DNA of 64,000 nucleotides, taken from NCBI GenBank assembly GCA_963575745.1, contig CAUYUJ010002748.1, positions 10,001 to 74,000 on the forward strand, in the 5' to 3' direction. Positions 22,548-33,416 of the stretch are shown here, one piece after another (position 1 is the first letter of the stretch; each line of letters begins with the position of its first letter). The stretch is from Prorocentrum cordatum. Taxonomy: Eukaryota; Sar; Dinophyceae; Prorocentrales; Prorocentraceae. A program made the translations under genes and the position numbers. The notes under the pieces are model-generated. The model was not told where the DNA came from. It ran no database searches and saw only the letters and a program-made list of their open reading frames with translations.

Positions 22548-23545
22548 CTATCTCCCCGGCGCGATGCGTCCGCCGTTCGCAGCTCGAGGCCGTACACCTC
22601 CAAGTCCAACGTCGACTCCATCTTCACTGAAGTCCCATGAGCAGGCGTGCTCCTCGCATGCGCTGTCCAATGGAAGAAAGCCATTACCTCCTTGGCCGTG
22701 CCTTCCCTGCCATACGTGGAATACCCAAGCATCCTGCTCCTCGCCAGGGCCATCGCCATCCACGCGCTCGAAGTAGTTCAGCTCGCCGGGGCTGCCGCCC
22801 GCGATCGCGTCGACAGCGTACTGCTCCCTCTCCTGGTCCTCTGCGCTCTCGCGGTAGTAATCCGCGTTCTCGCACTGGCCCTCCGCGTCATCGCACTCGC
22901 CGCAGCGGTCGGACTCGCGCTCGTGGTAAACGCACTCGTCGTCTGAATCGCTCTCGGTGCGGACCTCTTCCACGGCCGCCCTGGCTGGGTCGACAATCGC
23001 ATTCACCTTTTTCGCTGGTGGGTCTCCCCGGAGACGAGACTTGCATGCTGCCCACTTGCGACCTTTCTTGTGGCAGTGCCTGCACGCGCCCTCGAACTTG
23101 GTCGCGGGCCCCGACGGCCCATGACCTCGACCTCGACCTTTTATGGTCCTTGCCTTTTCCTTCCCCCTTTGCCAGCCTGCAGTGTCTCGCTCGATGTCCA
23201 GGCAACTGTTTTTGCCTTTGCCCTTGCTCTTGCCTCCCCCGTTCCAGGCCGCGCCCACCTCCGTGGGGATATGTCCGGATCCTTGCTCGGATCCAGCTCC
23301 ACGGCCGTCGCGACCGAAGGATCTCCCAAACTGTAGGTGCTCCTTGATGCTCTTCTGCACTTCTCTGCACTGGCCGCTGACTGGTCCCGTCGCCAGTCTC
23401 ACCATCGCTCGGATCGGCTCTGGCGCATGACTTGCCAGCACTGCAATCTTCATCTGGCCGCTGACCTTCACAGCGCCCTCCATCTCATACTCTCCGATGC
23501 GAGTCCCCACTCCATCAGGTCGTTGACGAACTCCTGGCCAGCGTG
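22548..23545 (-). pseudogene. copia gag C-terminal part plus protease start
   Basis: The frame continues from the truncation to 22548. A Gly/Lys-rich gag stretch leads to a zinc knuckle at about 23084-23040 that reads CRHCHKKGRKWAAC. The canonical CX2CX4HX4C needs His where this copy has Arg, which one CAC-to-CGC transition would explain. An acidic linker follows, and then the protease active-site region LPLDSACEEHAC near 22667, where the usual D-S/T-G reads D-S-A. Downstream of about 22630 the protease continues in another frame. In copia elements gag packages the RNA and the protease cuts the polyprotein; here neither can be functional. Confidence 0.85.
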
Positions 23546-23870
23546 TCTGGGGCCCCATCCGGGGGCCGAGACAACGAAAAAACGGTAACACGAACAAGCG
23601 TCCGAGAAAACAAACCCACGACCCAACGGCCGAACAAACGAGAAAACGGGAAAACAAGCCAGGGTCCGAGAAAACAAGACCACGACCCAGGCGCCGAGAA
23701 AACGAGAAAACGAAAACACGAACCAGGGTCAGAGAAAACACGATAAAACATGAAAACTAACCAGGGACCGAGAAAACGGAAAAATATAAATAATCATGAC
23801 CCGAGAAAACGAGACTACGAACCAGGGAGCGAGAAAACAAGAAAACAAGAAAACGAACCAGGTGTCAACG
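23545..23870. repeat. GAGAAAAC-type degenerate tandem repeat
   Basis: Words of 14-20 bp built as CCAGGGTCCGAGAAAACGA repeat irregularly. The copia remnant ends exactly where this begins, so the repeat or its expansion may mark the truncation point. Confidence 0.85.
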
Positions 23871-23929
23871 ATATTATCCAATGCGTTGTCTAGCGCTGCG
23901 GTGCGCATGTGTCGTCAGAGATTCGCCAT

Positions 23930-24460
23930 TTTGCCAGAGCCCTGGGAGAGAGGAGGGGGAAGGCGTAGCTTCGGAAGCCCCTTTTGCAAAGGAGGAAGGA
24001 GGGGAATAGCTTGAAGCCGCGCCCCCCTGTGTCCAGACCAAAAAAGGAAGGAGTGGGGGGGTAGCTTCCGAAGCCCTCCCCCCCTTTGAAAGGGAAGCCC
24101 AGGCTCACCTTCTGCCCCGGAAAAGGGAGGGAGGGGGGGGGTAGCTTCGAAGCCCCCCCTCTTTTAGCCAGGGCCCCTCTAGCTTAGAAACCCTTACAGA
24201 AGGGAGGGGGGGAAGGTTGCTTCGGAAGCTCCCCCCCTTTTGTAAGGGACGGGGGGGAGGTAGCTTGAAACTGGGGCCCCCTGTGTCCAAACCAAGAAAG
24301 AAGGGAGGAGGGGGGTAGCTTCCGAACCCCACCCCCCTTTCAAAGGGAAGCCTGGGCTCACCTTCTCTGGAAAAGGAAGGGTGGGGGGGGGTAGCTTCGA
24401 AGCCCCCCCCCCTTTTGGAAGGGACGGGGGGGGGTAGCTTGAAGCTGGGGCCCCCCTTTT
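23930..24460. repeat. Palindromic GC-rich repeat in two ~250-bp units
   Basis: A unit starting near 23968 (TAGCTTCGGAAGCCCC) is repeated from about 24217 (TTGCTTCGGAAGCTCCCC). Each has four sub-blocks of the form G-run, TAGCTTCGAAGC, C-run. The core GCTTCGAAGC is a perfect palindrome flanked by complementary G- and C-runs, for example near 24139-24162 and 24387-24412, so each sub-block can form a hairpin of about 20 bp. Confidence 0.85.
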
Positions 24461-24496
24461 CGTATTCCCGGCGCTGCGGGCGCGCTCTTCTGTAAG

Positions 24497-24619
24497 CATG
24501 TATGTATGTATGCATGCATGCATGTATGTATGCGTGTATGTATGTATGAACGTATGCTCGTATGTATGTATGGATGGATGGATGGATGGATGTATGGTTG
24601 TATGGATGTGTGTATGAAT

Positions 24620-24620
<1 letters not shown>
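24497..24620. repeat. (TATG)n / (GGAT)n tetranucleotide tract
   Basis: TATG/CATG tetranucleotides are followed by GGATGGATGG at about 24571-24595. Confidence 0.95.
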
Positions 24621-25075
<455 letters not shown>

Positions 25076-25149
25076 ATAGATGTGCAAGTATATGTATGTG
25101 TACAAGTATATGTGTATGCGTGTGTATGTATATGTGTCTATGTAAGCAT

Positions 25150-25735
25150 GTCCCTTTGAAGGACCCACTATATCCTGTCCTCAAACCTCATTCCTCATTC
25201 CTTCTCGCTTCTCCCCTATATTCAAAGGATTTGCGCTGGGTTCGTCAAATAAACCGATGGGAATTCAATGGAAGTCTGTCAGACTGGAGCAGGCCCCATA
25301 TTCAAAGGAGTTCAAATGAACTTGAATCCGAGCGAAATAAGTAATCTACAGGAAGAGAGCAAATCCCGAGCTTACACAAATTCAATTGGCTTTGACGACT
25401 CCAAGAAGTCAAAATCCACACAAGAAAGACGCAAGCACCAGAGTCAAAGGACCGTAAATGGATTTCGGCGAAATTCAAATAGGAATTCAAATATCTGATA
25501 ACACCGAACGCACACCTCGCAAGGATGGTAAAGGTCACCTTCAAATAAATAACGGATTTAAATCCGCCGACCGTTCGGCGTGTGAGCCGCTTTTCCGTTT
25601 GAGTCGTCATCATCGTCGTCGTCCTCGTCGTCGTCCCGCTCTCCCTTTTCTCTGGGCCCTCATCCTGAAACGATCCAGCCAAACGAATATCAAGCGACGT
25701 CGTACTTGCTTCGAAGGGACGCCCGTCCCTCTGAT
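25150..25735. other. Unassigned AT-richer sequence
   Basis: The word CATATTCAAAGGA occurs twice (25217 and 25298 areas) and GAATTC-containing words are frequent. No gene recognised. Confidence 0.4.
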
Positions 25736-25739
25736 CCCT

Positions 25740-26105
25740 TCCCTGCTAGGAGGGGGGGGGTCCTGGGGGGGGTCCCAGGGGAAATCCCGGGGAGAGTCCC
25801 GGGAGGGAGGGTTCTGCGGGAGCTCCTGGGGGTGGTCCCCGCGGGACCCCCCAGTGGTCGTGGACCCCCCCCCCCCGGCCTGCCCCCCCCCCCGGCAGTA
25901 TAGGGGGACACGGGAGCGGCCTCCCTGCCGCCACGACAGCTGCAGACCTCTCCCCCCGCCGCGGCCCCGTCCCCGGCCCTGGCCCCGGCCCCGGCCCCGG
26001 CCTCGGCCCCGGCCCTCGCCCTGGCTCCGGGGCGGGGCGGGGCCCGGGCCCTTCAGCTGGCACCGGCCCCCCGGGCCCCTGGCCTCGGCCGCGGACGCCC
26101 CGCTG
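25740..26105. repeat. G/C-run and (CCGGCC)n low-complexity region
   Basis: G-runs at 25750-25780, C-runs at 25863-25895, then CCCCGGCCCCGG repeats at about 25970-26035. Open frames here are compositional. Confidence 0.85.
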
Positions 26106-26107
26106 GG

Positions 26108-27275
26108 GCCCTTCGGTGGAGCCCCCTATGGGGCAGCGCAGCGCTGTGCTGCGTGGCGCGGGCGCATGCGGACGCGGATTTGGGGTCCTTCGGTGGAGCT
26201 CCCTGCGAGGTCACGAAATCCGGGAGGGGTGTGCCGAAAGCCTGTGCGGTGCGAAGGGCACAGGCAAGGCCAAGGCGGGAGGACGGGGGAGGGGGGAGGC
26301 CAGCGGGAGAGAAGGAGACGCGGAGCGCTCTCTCCAAAACGAGGACCCACAGCCACAGGACCCAAAAAAAATCCGAGCGAGAAAACCAGCAATGTACCAC
26401 TGCGAACACCGCAGGGCAAGCGGGACGAAGGAGGGGAGGTTCCCGATGAGCCACGAAACGCGAGAGGGGTGTGCCGAAATGGATATGGTGGGCGTGGAGC
26501 CGCATGTGGAGTCTGCGAATGGGGCCTTCAGTAAAACTCCCTGTGGAGCCACGTGAAGTTTGCGGAAAAAGATATGCAGTGGCAGGGGAGCCACATGTGG
26601 ATCCTGCCATCGGGGTCGTCAGTGGATCTCCTCGTGAGCCACGAAACGTGTGACCGTGTGACTGGTGTGCCGAATTGGACATGCGGTGGGCGGGGAGCCG
26701 CATGTGGACCCTGAAGTTGGGGCCTTCGGTGGAGCTCCTCATGGAGCCACGAAACGAGTGAGAGGTTGGCCGACATGGATATGCGGTGGGCGGGGAGCCG
26801 CATGAGGGCCCTGCCATTGGGGCCTTCGGTGGAGCTCACTATGGAGCCACGAAACGTGTGAGGGATGGAACATGCGGTGGGCGGGAAGTCGCATGTGAAC
26901 CCCATTAGGACCCTTGGTGGAGCACCCTATGGGGCCACGAAACGTGTGAGGGGTGTGCCGAAGTAGACATGCGGTGGGCGGGGACCTGCATGTGGACCCT
27001 GCCGCTCTGCCGCTGAGGCCTTCGGTGGAGCCCCTGATGGAGCCACGAAACGTGTGAAGGATGTGGCGAAATAGACACGCGATGGGGGGGAACCGCGGGT
27101 GGGCCGTGCCACTGGGGCCGTCGGTGGAGCTTCCTGTGGGGCCACGAAACGTGTGAGATGTGTGCCGAATGGATCGGCATGCGGAGGGCAGAAGCAAGAA
27201 TGGGAGGGAGACCCGGGGCGCTGTCTTTCAAAACGACGACCCAACACCACAGCATGATTGGAAACCATTGTGTTG
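26108..27275 (-). repeat. Diverged 90-105-bp satellite, inverted relative to the 8-kb array
   Basis: About nine copies of CTTCGGTGGAGCTCC...GGAGCCACGAAACGTGTGAG...GTGTGCCGAAAT are the reverse complement of the 90-bp unit at 8072-9795. They are heavily diverged, with starts near 26109, 26188, 26524, 26617, 26723, 26823, 26910, 27018 and 27117. The head segment of the other array (reverse complement of TGTGGTGTTGGGTC...GACAGCGCC) is found twice, near 26325-26385 and 27215-27280, so there are two sub-arrays. The words GTGGGCGGGGAGCCGCATG replace the matching part of the 8-kb unit. Confidence 0.85.
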
Positions 27276-27640
27276 TGTTTGTTCAACTGAACCCTCTCTG
27301 ATGCCTGCGGTGTTTGAATTCCATTACGTTTGACTATGACTGTTGTTCCTTTCCTACTGAATTCGAACGTGAATTCTGGTAAACCACCAAACTAGAGTGC
27401 TCTGAGTCTGGGATATGCTGTAGCCCTGTTGCATGTGGAGCCTGCTCCTTCCCTATTCAATTCCCATTCGAACCTTATTCGCATAAAATTAACAATTGTT
27501 CTGACCCTGGGACCTGCTACATTCCTATTGAAGTCTTGCTCGAGTCCCATTAAAATCCGACTCAAATCATCAAGCCCTGGGAGGTGCACTTTTCCCTGTG
27601 GAAAAGCGCCTGGGCTCGTCCGCTTAGCGCGAAAAAGCTT
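27276..27640. other. Unassigned sequence
   Basis: Short repeats of GAATTC- and CCCATT-containing words (CCTATTCAATTCCCATTCGA, CCTATTGAAGTC) suggest an eroded tandem repeat. No gene seen. Confidence 0.4.
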
Positions 27641-27644
27641 CCAC

Positions 27645-27990
27645 CAGAAATGGAAAAGTGGAAAAGTGGAAAGGTGGAAAAGTGGAAAAGTGGAAAAACG
27701 GAGAAGGGAACAGAAAAGTGGAAAAGCGGAAAAGCGGAAAAGCGGAAAAACGGAGAAGGGAACGGAAAAGTGGAAAAGTGGAAAAGCGGAAAAGCTGGTA
27801 GGATATCAGAAAAGTGGAAAAGTGGAAAAGCGGAAATGCAGAAAAAAAACGACGAAGGGAACGGAAAAGTGGAAAACTGGAAAAATGGAAAAGCGATACA
27901 GCGCACAGGATATTCAGGAAAGTGGAGAAGCGGAAAATTGGAAAAACCGGAAAAAAACAATACAGGGAAATAGCAAGTAGAAAAGTGGAA
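27645..27990 (+). repeat. AAAAGTGG/AAAAGCGG tandem array
   Basis: The 9-10-bp word GGAAAAGTGG or GGAAAAGCGG repeats with a few GGAGAAGGGAAC interruptions. The reverse complement of this word type forms an array at 31525-31800. A short inverted CCAAGA-type stretch (CTCTTGGGCCGCCTTGGG) follows at 28045-28065. Confidence 0.95.
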
Positions 27991-28084
27991 TAATGGAAGA
28001 GCAGAAGCAAGAAGAGCCGTCTTCGGGGTCTTTGGGTCCTCGTGGGCTCTTGGGCCGCCTTGGGAGCGTCGTGAAGCCTCTGAT

Positions 28085-28590
28085 GGTCGATCCTGGATCC
28101 TCGATCCTCGATTCTCGACGGTCGAGGTTCGAAACAGGTAGAGGATCACGTACTGACTTTGGATCGACGCTCGAGGATCGAGGTTTGATTGAGGATCGAT
28201 CGAGGATGGAGGCTCGATTGAGGATCGATCATCAAAGATCGAGGACGGAGGGTGGACATTGGATCGAGGATCGACGATCCAGAGTCGAGGATACTGGATC
28301 GAGAACTGCCGAGCACTCGAGGTAGGAGGTTCCATCGAAGATCGAGGATCATTGATCGATCGAAGATCCAGGTTCGATCGAGGATCGCGGATCGCAGATC
28401 GATGATCGAGGATTGATTTTCGCTAGCTCCGATCGAAGATCAGAATTCGATCGAGGATCGAGGATCGAAACTGGATCGAGGATCGAGGATCCAGGCTCGT
28501 TCGAGGACCGAGGATCGAGTTTCGATCGGGGATCGAGGATCGCCAGGATCGATCGAGCATCGAAGATCGATCGAGGACCGACGCCCGGAG
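28085..28590. repeat. GATCGAGG tandem array
   Basis: Words GATCGAGGATCGAGG, GATCGATCGA and TCGAGGTTCGA repeat for 500 bp. The high density of GATC and TCGA palindromes makes both strands look alike. Confidence 0.95.
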
Positions 28591-28619
28591 AGAGGGAGGC
28601 GGAGGAGGGAGGAGGGAAG

Positions 28620-28790
28620 ACGATGAGGGGGGAGGACGAGGAGGTAGGATGGACGAGGAGGAAGAGGAAGAGGAGGAGGAGGAGAATGCTGGAGAAGGGG
28701 AAAGCTGGAGAAAGCTGAAGAAGTTTGAGGAAGAGGAAGAGGAGGAGGAGGAGGAGAAAGCTGGAGAAAGCTGGAGGAGGAGGAGGCGAA
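28620..28790. repeat. (GGA)n / GAGGAA tract
   Basis: Purine tract with AAAGCTGGAGAAAGCTGAAG interruptions that recur at 28762 and 29190. Confidence 0.9.
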
Positions 28791-28889
28791 GCAACCTGGA
28801 GAAAGTTGGAGGAGGACCTGGGGGACCTGTCGGTTTGGGGGAGGGCCTGGAGGAGGACCTGGGGGACCTGGAAAGCCTCGCCCTGCCGA

Positions 28890-28920
28890 GCCCGCTGTCG
28901 TCCTCGTCCTCGTCGTCGTC

Positions 28921-28982
<62 letters not shown>

Positions 28983-29060
28983 TCGTCGTCGTTATCTCCT
29001 CCTCCTCCTCCTCCTCCTCCTCCTCCTCCCCCTCCTCCTCCTCCTCCTCCTGAGGACGAG
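28890..29060. repeat. (TCG)n then (CTC)n tract
   Basis: About 95 bp of GTC/TCG triplets run to about 28990, then CTC triplets to 29055. The switch from the purine strand to the pyrimidine strand at about 28880 mirrors the GGA tracts on either side. Confidence 0.95.
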
Positions 29061-29099
29061 AAAACTGGAGAAAGCTTGAGGAGGGGGCGGAGGAGACAG

Positions 29100-29275
29100 C
29101 TGGACGAGAGGAGGAGGAGGAGGGGGAGGAGGGGGAGGAGGAGGAGGAGGAGGAGGAAGAAGAGGAGGAGGAGGAGGAGGAGGAGGAGGAGCTGGAGAAA
29201 GCTGACAAAGCTAAGGAAGCTGGGGCGGCGGTGGCGGCGGAGACGGCGGCGGCGACGGCGGCGGCGGCGGCGCGA
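29100..29275. repeat. (GGA)n then (GGC)n tract
   Basis: GGA triplets at 29105-29190, an AGCTGGAGAAAGCTG word, then GGC triplets at 29222-29275. Confidence 0.95.
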
Positions 29276-29344
29276 GGGGTGCCGGCGGCAGCCTCTGCGA
29301 CCCCGCCCTGCCGAGCCCTGCCGAGCCCGCTGTTGTCGTCGTCG

Positions 29345-29400
29345 TCGGCGTCCTCCTCCTCCTCCTCCTCCTCCTCCTTCTCCTCCCCCTCCTGAGTTCT
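29345..29400. repeat. (CTC)n tract
   Basis: GTC triplets followed by CTC triplets. 29401-29735 holds no recognisable gene. Confidence 0.9.
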
Positions 29401-29737
29401 TCGCTACCTCCTCCGCTTATTCCTCCTCCTCCTCCACAATTACTCAATATGAATACTACTATCCCTCTTCCCCTGATGGCGCGCTGGGAGTAGTAGACCC
29501 CCCCCGCGCACTGTTTTTTACACACAGGATTCCCGGGAGTTGGGTTTTCGCCTGCGTCTGTTTCAAAATGCTGCTCTCGCTCAGGCGCTCGCCTCATTTC
29601 TGCCCCCGAATCGTTCCGAATCGTGCCCCCGCTGCAGCGAGGGCCTCATTTTCGGATCGGCGTTTGGCCTCCGTCGTTCAGGATGGCGTTCTCGCCCCAG
29701 CGCGGGCCTCTTTCTCGCGCGCCCACCCGCCCGCCAC

Positions 29738-29876
29738 CGCCGCGCCGCACCACCACCACCACCACCACCACCACCGCCACCGCCACCGCCACCACCACCA
29801 CCACCACAACCACCACCAGCACCACCACCACCACCACCAGCACCACCACCACCACCACCACCACAACCGCGCACAC

Positions 29877-29908
<32 letters not shown>

Positions 29909-29912
29909 GCAC
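29738..29912. repeat. (CAC)n then (CACG)n tract
   Basis: CAC/CCA triplets at 29745-29870 with CAG and CCG variants, then GCACGCACGCAC to 29912. Confidence 0.97.
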
Positions 29913-30055
29913 CACCACCCACTAATTACGCACGCGCGCGCGGGGCAACAGGTCCGCTACGACACGCGTCCGCGGATACAGAAAATCAGCGCCATGGTAA
30001 GGGATGGGAGGGAGGGGTAGGACGTCAGATATAACGCGAACGCACCTAGCTCGTC

Positions 30056-30222
30056 CTCCTCCCCCCCCCTCCCCCTCCCCCCCTCCTCCTCCTCCTCCTC
30101 CTCCTCCTTCCTCCTCCTCCCTCCTCCTCCTCCTCCTCCTCCTCCTCCTCCTCCTCCTCCTCCTCCTCCTCCTCCTCCCTCCTCCTCCTCCCTCCTCCTC
30201 CTCCTCCTCCTCCTTTTTTCCA
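30056..30222. repeat. (CCT)n tract
   Basis: About 165 bp of CTC/CCT triplets with occasional CCCTCC. Confidence 0.97.
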
Positions 30223-30367
30223 GCGCTCTCATGGGCGCGCATCCTTCGGCACAGTGAGGTTAACGGAGGCGGCGCGCACGAGGTCCAGCACGAATGGCAA
30301 AATGCCAGCGCTGCCACTTCGGCGCAAGGGCGCCTCCCGGGTGCCGCCAAGGACCTGCGCGCAGTAC

Positions 30368-30673
30368 CCCATTCATCTTCTTGAGCTCCCCGCGGTTGCC
30401 CATGTTCAGGAGCAGATCGGCAACGCCGACTGCGTTGAGCAGAATCCGCCGCTTCTGCTGGCCGCTCCCGGCGACGACTGTGTCGTCTGGGCACGTGATC
30501 TTCGCCGCCTCGACGGCTTGGCGCGGCCAGTTTTTCCCCATGAGCTGGGCGACGTTCGCGGCCGCTACACCAGTATACCCCCCAAGAGTGATCACAGGGG
30601 CCCACGCCTTCAGCGTGTCCAGCGTGATTTCGCCTGCCTGTACCATTCGGAGGCGCTTCGGCTTGAAAGACAC
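30368..30673 (-). CDS. Candidate exon of an unidentified host gene
   Basis: The minus frame reads about 102 residues of balanced, non-repetitive composition, from VSFKPKRLRMVQAGE through WAPVITLGGYTGVAAANVAQ and AKITCPDDTVVAGSGQQKRR to LLLNMGNRGELKKMNG. It has none of the bias of the surrounding repeats. On its 5' side it abuts the CCCAAGA-type repeat of partial TIR element D, with CCAG/GCAG just before the open segment, which could serve as a 3' splice site. On its 3' side a GGTACTG follows AAGATGAATGG at about 30370, a possible 5' splice site. I do not recognise the protein. Some short hydrophobic stretches are present, but no clear membrane segment. It could also be a pseudogene fragment. 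Boundaries are approximate. Confidence 0.5.
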
Positions 30674-31336
30674 TGCCTGGCCCAAGAGGGCCCCGCAAGA
30701 GGCCCAAGAGAGCCCCAAGACGGCCTCAGGAGCGCCCAACAGCGCTCCAAGAGCGCCCCAAGAGCGCCCCAAGAGGCGATGTTTGGAGCTCCTGAGGGGG
30801 GAGGCTAATTCGGGACCCCCCCTTCGTTGATCGATCTCCTCCAAGATGGCCCCAAAAGCGCCCCTACAGCCCCCAAGAGCGCCCCAAGAGCGCCCCAAGA
30901 GGCGCCCAGACGGCCCCAAGAGGCGCCCAAGAGGCTTCCAAGAGGCTCCAAAGAGACCCCCAAGAAGCTTCAAGAAGATCTCCGAAATGCATTTAAGACG
31001 TTTCTGGCCCTTCGGTTCGCCGTCCTCTTCAATTTCTCATCCCCCTCTTCCTCCTCCTCCTCCTTCTCCTCCTTCTCCTCCTTCTCCTCCCTCTGCTCCT
31101 TCTCCTCCTCCTCGTCCTCCTCGTCCTCTCCCTACTCCACATCCTCCTCCTCATTCTCCTACTCCTCCTCCTCCTCCTCTTCCTCCCCCTCCCCCTCCGA
31201 CGAGGATTCCTTCTCCATCCTCCCCCTCTTGGGGTACGTGACAGCTTCCCCCGCCCTTTGTTATTCTGCATGCTCCCCAACTTCCCTGATCACCTCAACT
31301 CCCCTGGGCATCGTTTCTGGATGGGCTGGTGGGGAT
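30674..31336 (+). mobile_element. TIR element D, left end missing
   Basis: CCCAAGA-type words fill 30674-30990, including a TTAGGGAGC-like unit with TTGATCGATCTCC. The right end TTTCTGGATGGGCTGGTGGGG lies at 31314-31334, followed by ATACGCGAA as in element B. No AATCCCACCAGCC left end is present; instead the candidate exon starts directly. It is either truncated or has a decayed left terminus. Confidence 0.6.
31036..31205. repeat. CTC/CTT-rich pyrimidine tract inside element D
   Basis: About 170 bp of CTCCTCCTT-like triplets. Confidence 0.9.
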
Positions 31337-31435
31337 ACGCGAAGCGCCAACAGTTTGTGTCAATGCAAATCCCTAGCGAAGCGCAACCAGGGGGGTTCCC
31401 GGTGGACGCCTGGAGCCGATCTTGGGCCGTCTTGG

Positions 31436-31800
31436 AGAAGTGGAAAGTGGAAAAGTGGAACAGAAAAATAGAAAAGTGGAAAAGTGGAAGAGTGGAAAAG
31501 TTAGCCTTGTGTCTCAGGGGTTCCTTGCTTTTCCACTTTTCCACTTTTCTACTTTTCCACTTTTCTACTTTTCTGGTTTTCTGAAATTCGTTCGGGCTTT
31601 TCCACTTTTCCACTTTCCCACTTTTCCATTTGCTCTGTTGTTTTTCTACTTTTCTACTTTTCCACTTTCCCACTTGTCTAACTGTCGTTACACTTTTCCA
31701 CTTTTCCACTTTTCCACTTTTCCATGTGTGTCGTGCTTTTCCACTTTTCCAATGGAGGTTTGTACTTTCCCACTTTTCCACTTTTCCACTTTTCTACTTC
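31436..31800. repeat. AAAAGTGG array with internal inversion
   Basis: 31436-31500 carries GGAAAAGTGG words in plus orientation. From about 31527 to 31800 the same word appears as its complement CCACTTTTCC. The two blocks face each other across about 27 bp and could fold back over roughly 60 bp. Confidence 0.93.
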
Positions 31801-32083
31801 TGGTCGGAACGTTTTCGCACTATTTGAACGAGCCCAGGCTTACTTCCTTAGACTTTTCCTATAGAAGTCCTATTGGAGTATCCTGGAATACACATTGCGT
31901 TGTTTAGATATGGTCCTCTACTGGTGAATTTATAGTTGAATCATATGTACATCTAGCTGAGATCATGTGGATAACATTGCCACCTTCTGCGATTTCGCCA
32001 TCATACATTTGAACAAATGTATGGACATCGCACGAACGGAATGGAGTTGCATAGGCGTGGGCCTCCGTGGGGGCGGGGCGCCA

Positions 32084-32262
32084 TATAGATATATATATAT
32101 ATATATATAGACATACATACATGCATGCAACCATACATGCATGCATGCATGCATACACACTTACAGACATGCATGCATACATGCATGCAAACATACAGAC
32201 ACACAGACATACAGACATACATGCATACATACATGAGTACATGTAAGTGACTAAATAAATGC
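32084..32262. repeat. (TA)n and (CATG/CATA)n compound microsatellite
   Basis: TA dinucleotides at 32090-32108 are followed by ACATACATGCATGCAA-type tetranucleotides. A second TA stretch lies at 32284-32300. Confidence 0.95.
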
Positions 32263-32304
32263 GTGCATAAGTGTGTATACCTAGATATATATATATATAC
32301 ATAT

Positions 32305-33410
32305 ATGTGTGTGTGTTGATAACGCCACCTTCCTTTGCGATCGTGTGGCCACAGGGTCGCACTGGAGCACCAAGCGCAGAAGCAAGCTCGTTTGCTCAGG
32401 CACGACGGTCCGAAGAGCGAGATGAGGAGGAATTTGTGCGGGAGACCGAGAGAGGGGGTTCATGAACAACACGTGATGCAGACGAAGACGGACGCCAAGA
32501 TAGAGGCGAAGGTAAACAGGGAGAGGCGGGCATCAAGAGGGATAGCGAGATTCCTGCGCCCTCGCTACCCTCTCCCGGCACCGTGGTGGTGGATCACGAT
32601 CAGACCCCCGGCGGTCACCGCCACCCCCTGGCAGTGGCAGATACTGCCAACATGTACACAGGCACACATGAGGCCGGAAGCCGATGCGGAGATTGACGCG
32701 CTCTCGGCTCAAATACATGCACGCAGGAACTTCGACCCACAGCTTACGCACCCTCTAGTGAGCGAGGAACTGCAAGATTCTCAGAATTACAACATTGCCA
32801 CGTCTGGAAACACACAACAATGTCTCGCGTGCAGTCCAAGTCAGTCATCCTCGTATTCCTCCCATCACCTTGCACCCCCATCCTGTATTTCCCTTTCCAG
32901 GAACGACAGTGCTAATGACAGAGGGCGAGTCTGCAGAGCAAGTCGCTGGCTGTATGAAGTGCGTACTCGGTCGTGCAGCTTAGCCTGCTTTACCTCGTGC
33001 ATGTGTTATCCGTAAAATTATCCGCATGCGCTGTAGACTCCAAGCAACGCCTGCCTCTGGAACGCGAGCGGGAATCCCGCGGCATGGCCACGCTCGGGCA
33101 GGGTGGGGCCAGCGCGCGCGCGGGCTGTGCACCCCCCTGCCCCGTTCAGCCAGAATCTCTGAGCGCAAAGAGATGTATCCTCTTCCCATGTGTGATCCTG
33201 TTCCTGTTCCTCGTCATCAGCATAATCGTTATCATGCACGTGTCCTTCCTCTGCTCCATCCATTTACTCGTACGCTTCCTTCTGGAGCCTCATCGCCCTC
33301 CTTCATACTGATGGCCCCCTTTCCACCTCCCATTATTGTTGCAGTGGGCGCACCAGTCTCTAAATTTCACAAACAGTTTTTGCACTTAGGGGTTCTTAGT
33401 TCTGCTCTAG
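32305..33410. other. Unassigned sequence, no gene recognised
   Basis: About 1.1 kb of mixed composition. A 226-codon plus frame (32335-33015) is open but gives no domain and no codon pattern I would trust. Confidence 0.35.
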
Positions 33411-33416
33411 TGGATT

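Larger units (their letters stand above)
18784..23545 (-). mobile_element. Decayed Ty1/copia LTR retrotransposon
   Basis: Read on the minus strand the order is gag zinc knuckle, protease, integrase, reverse transcriptase, RNase H, which is the copia (Pseudoviridae-type) order. The coding sequence is split over all three minus frames by frameshifts and stops. The 5' end of gag breaks off at about 23545, where a GAGAAAAC repeat begins. No paired LTRs, primer-binding site or polypurine tract could be identified. It encodes nothing intact. The five domain entries below give details. Confidence 0.9.
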
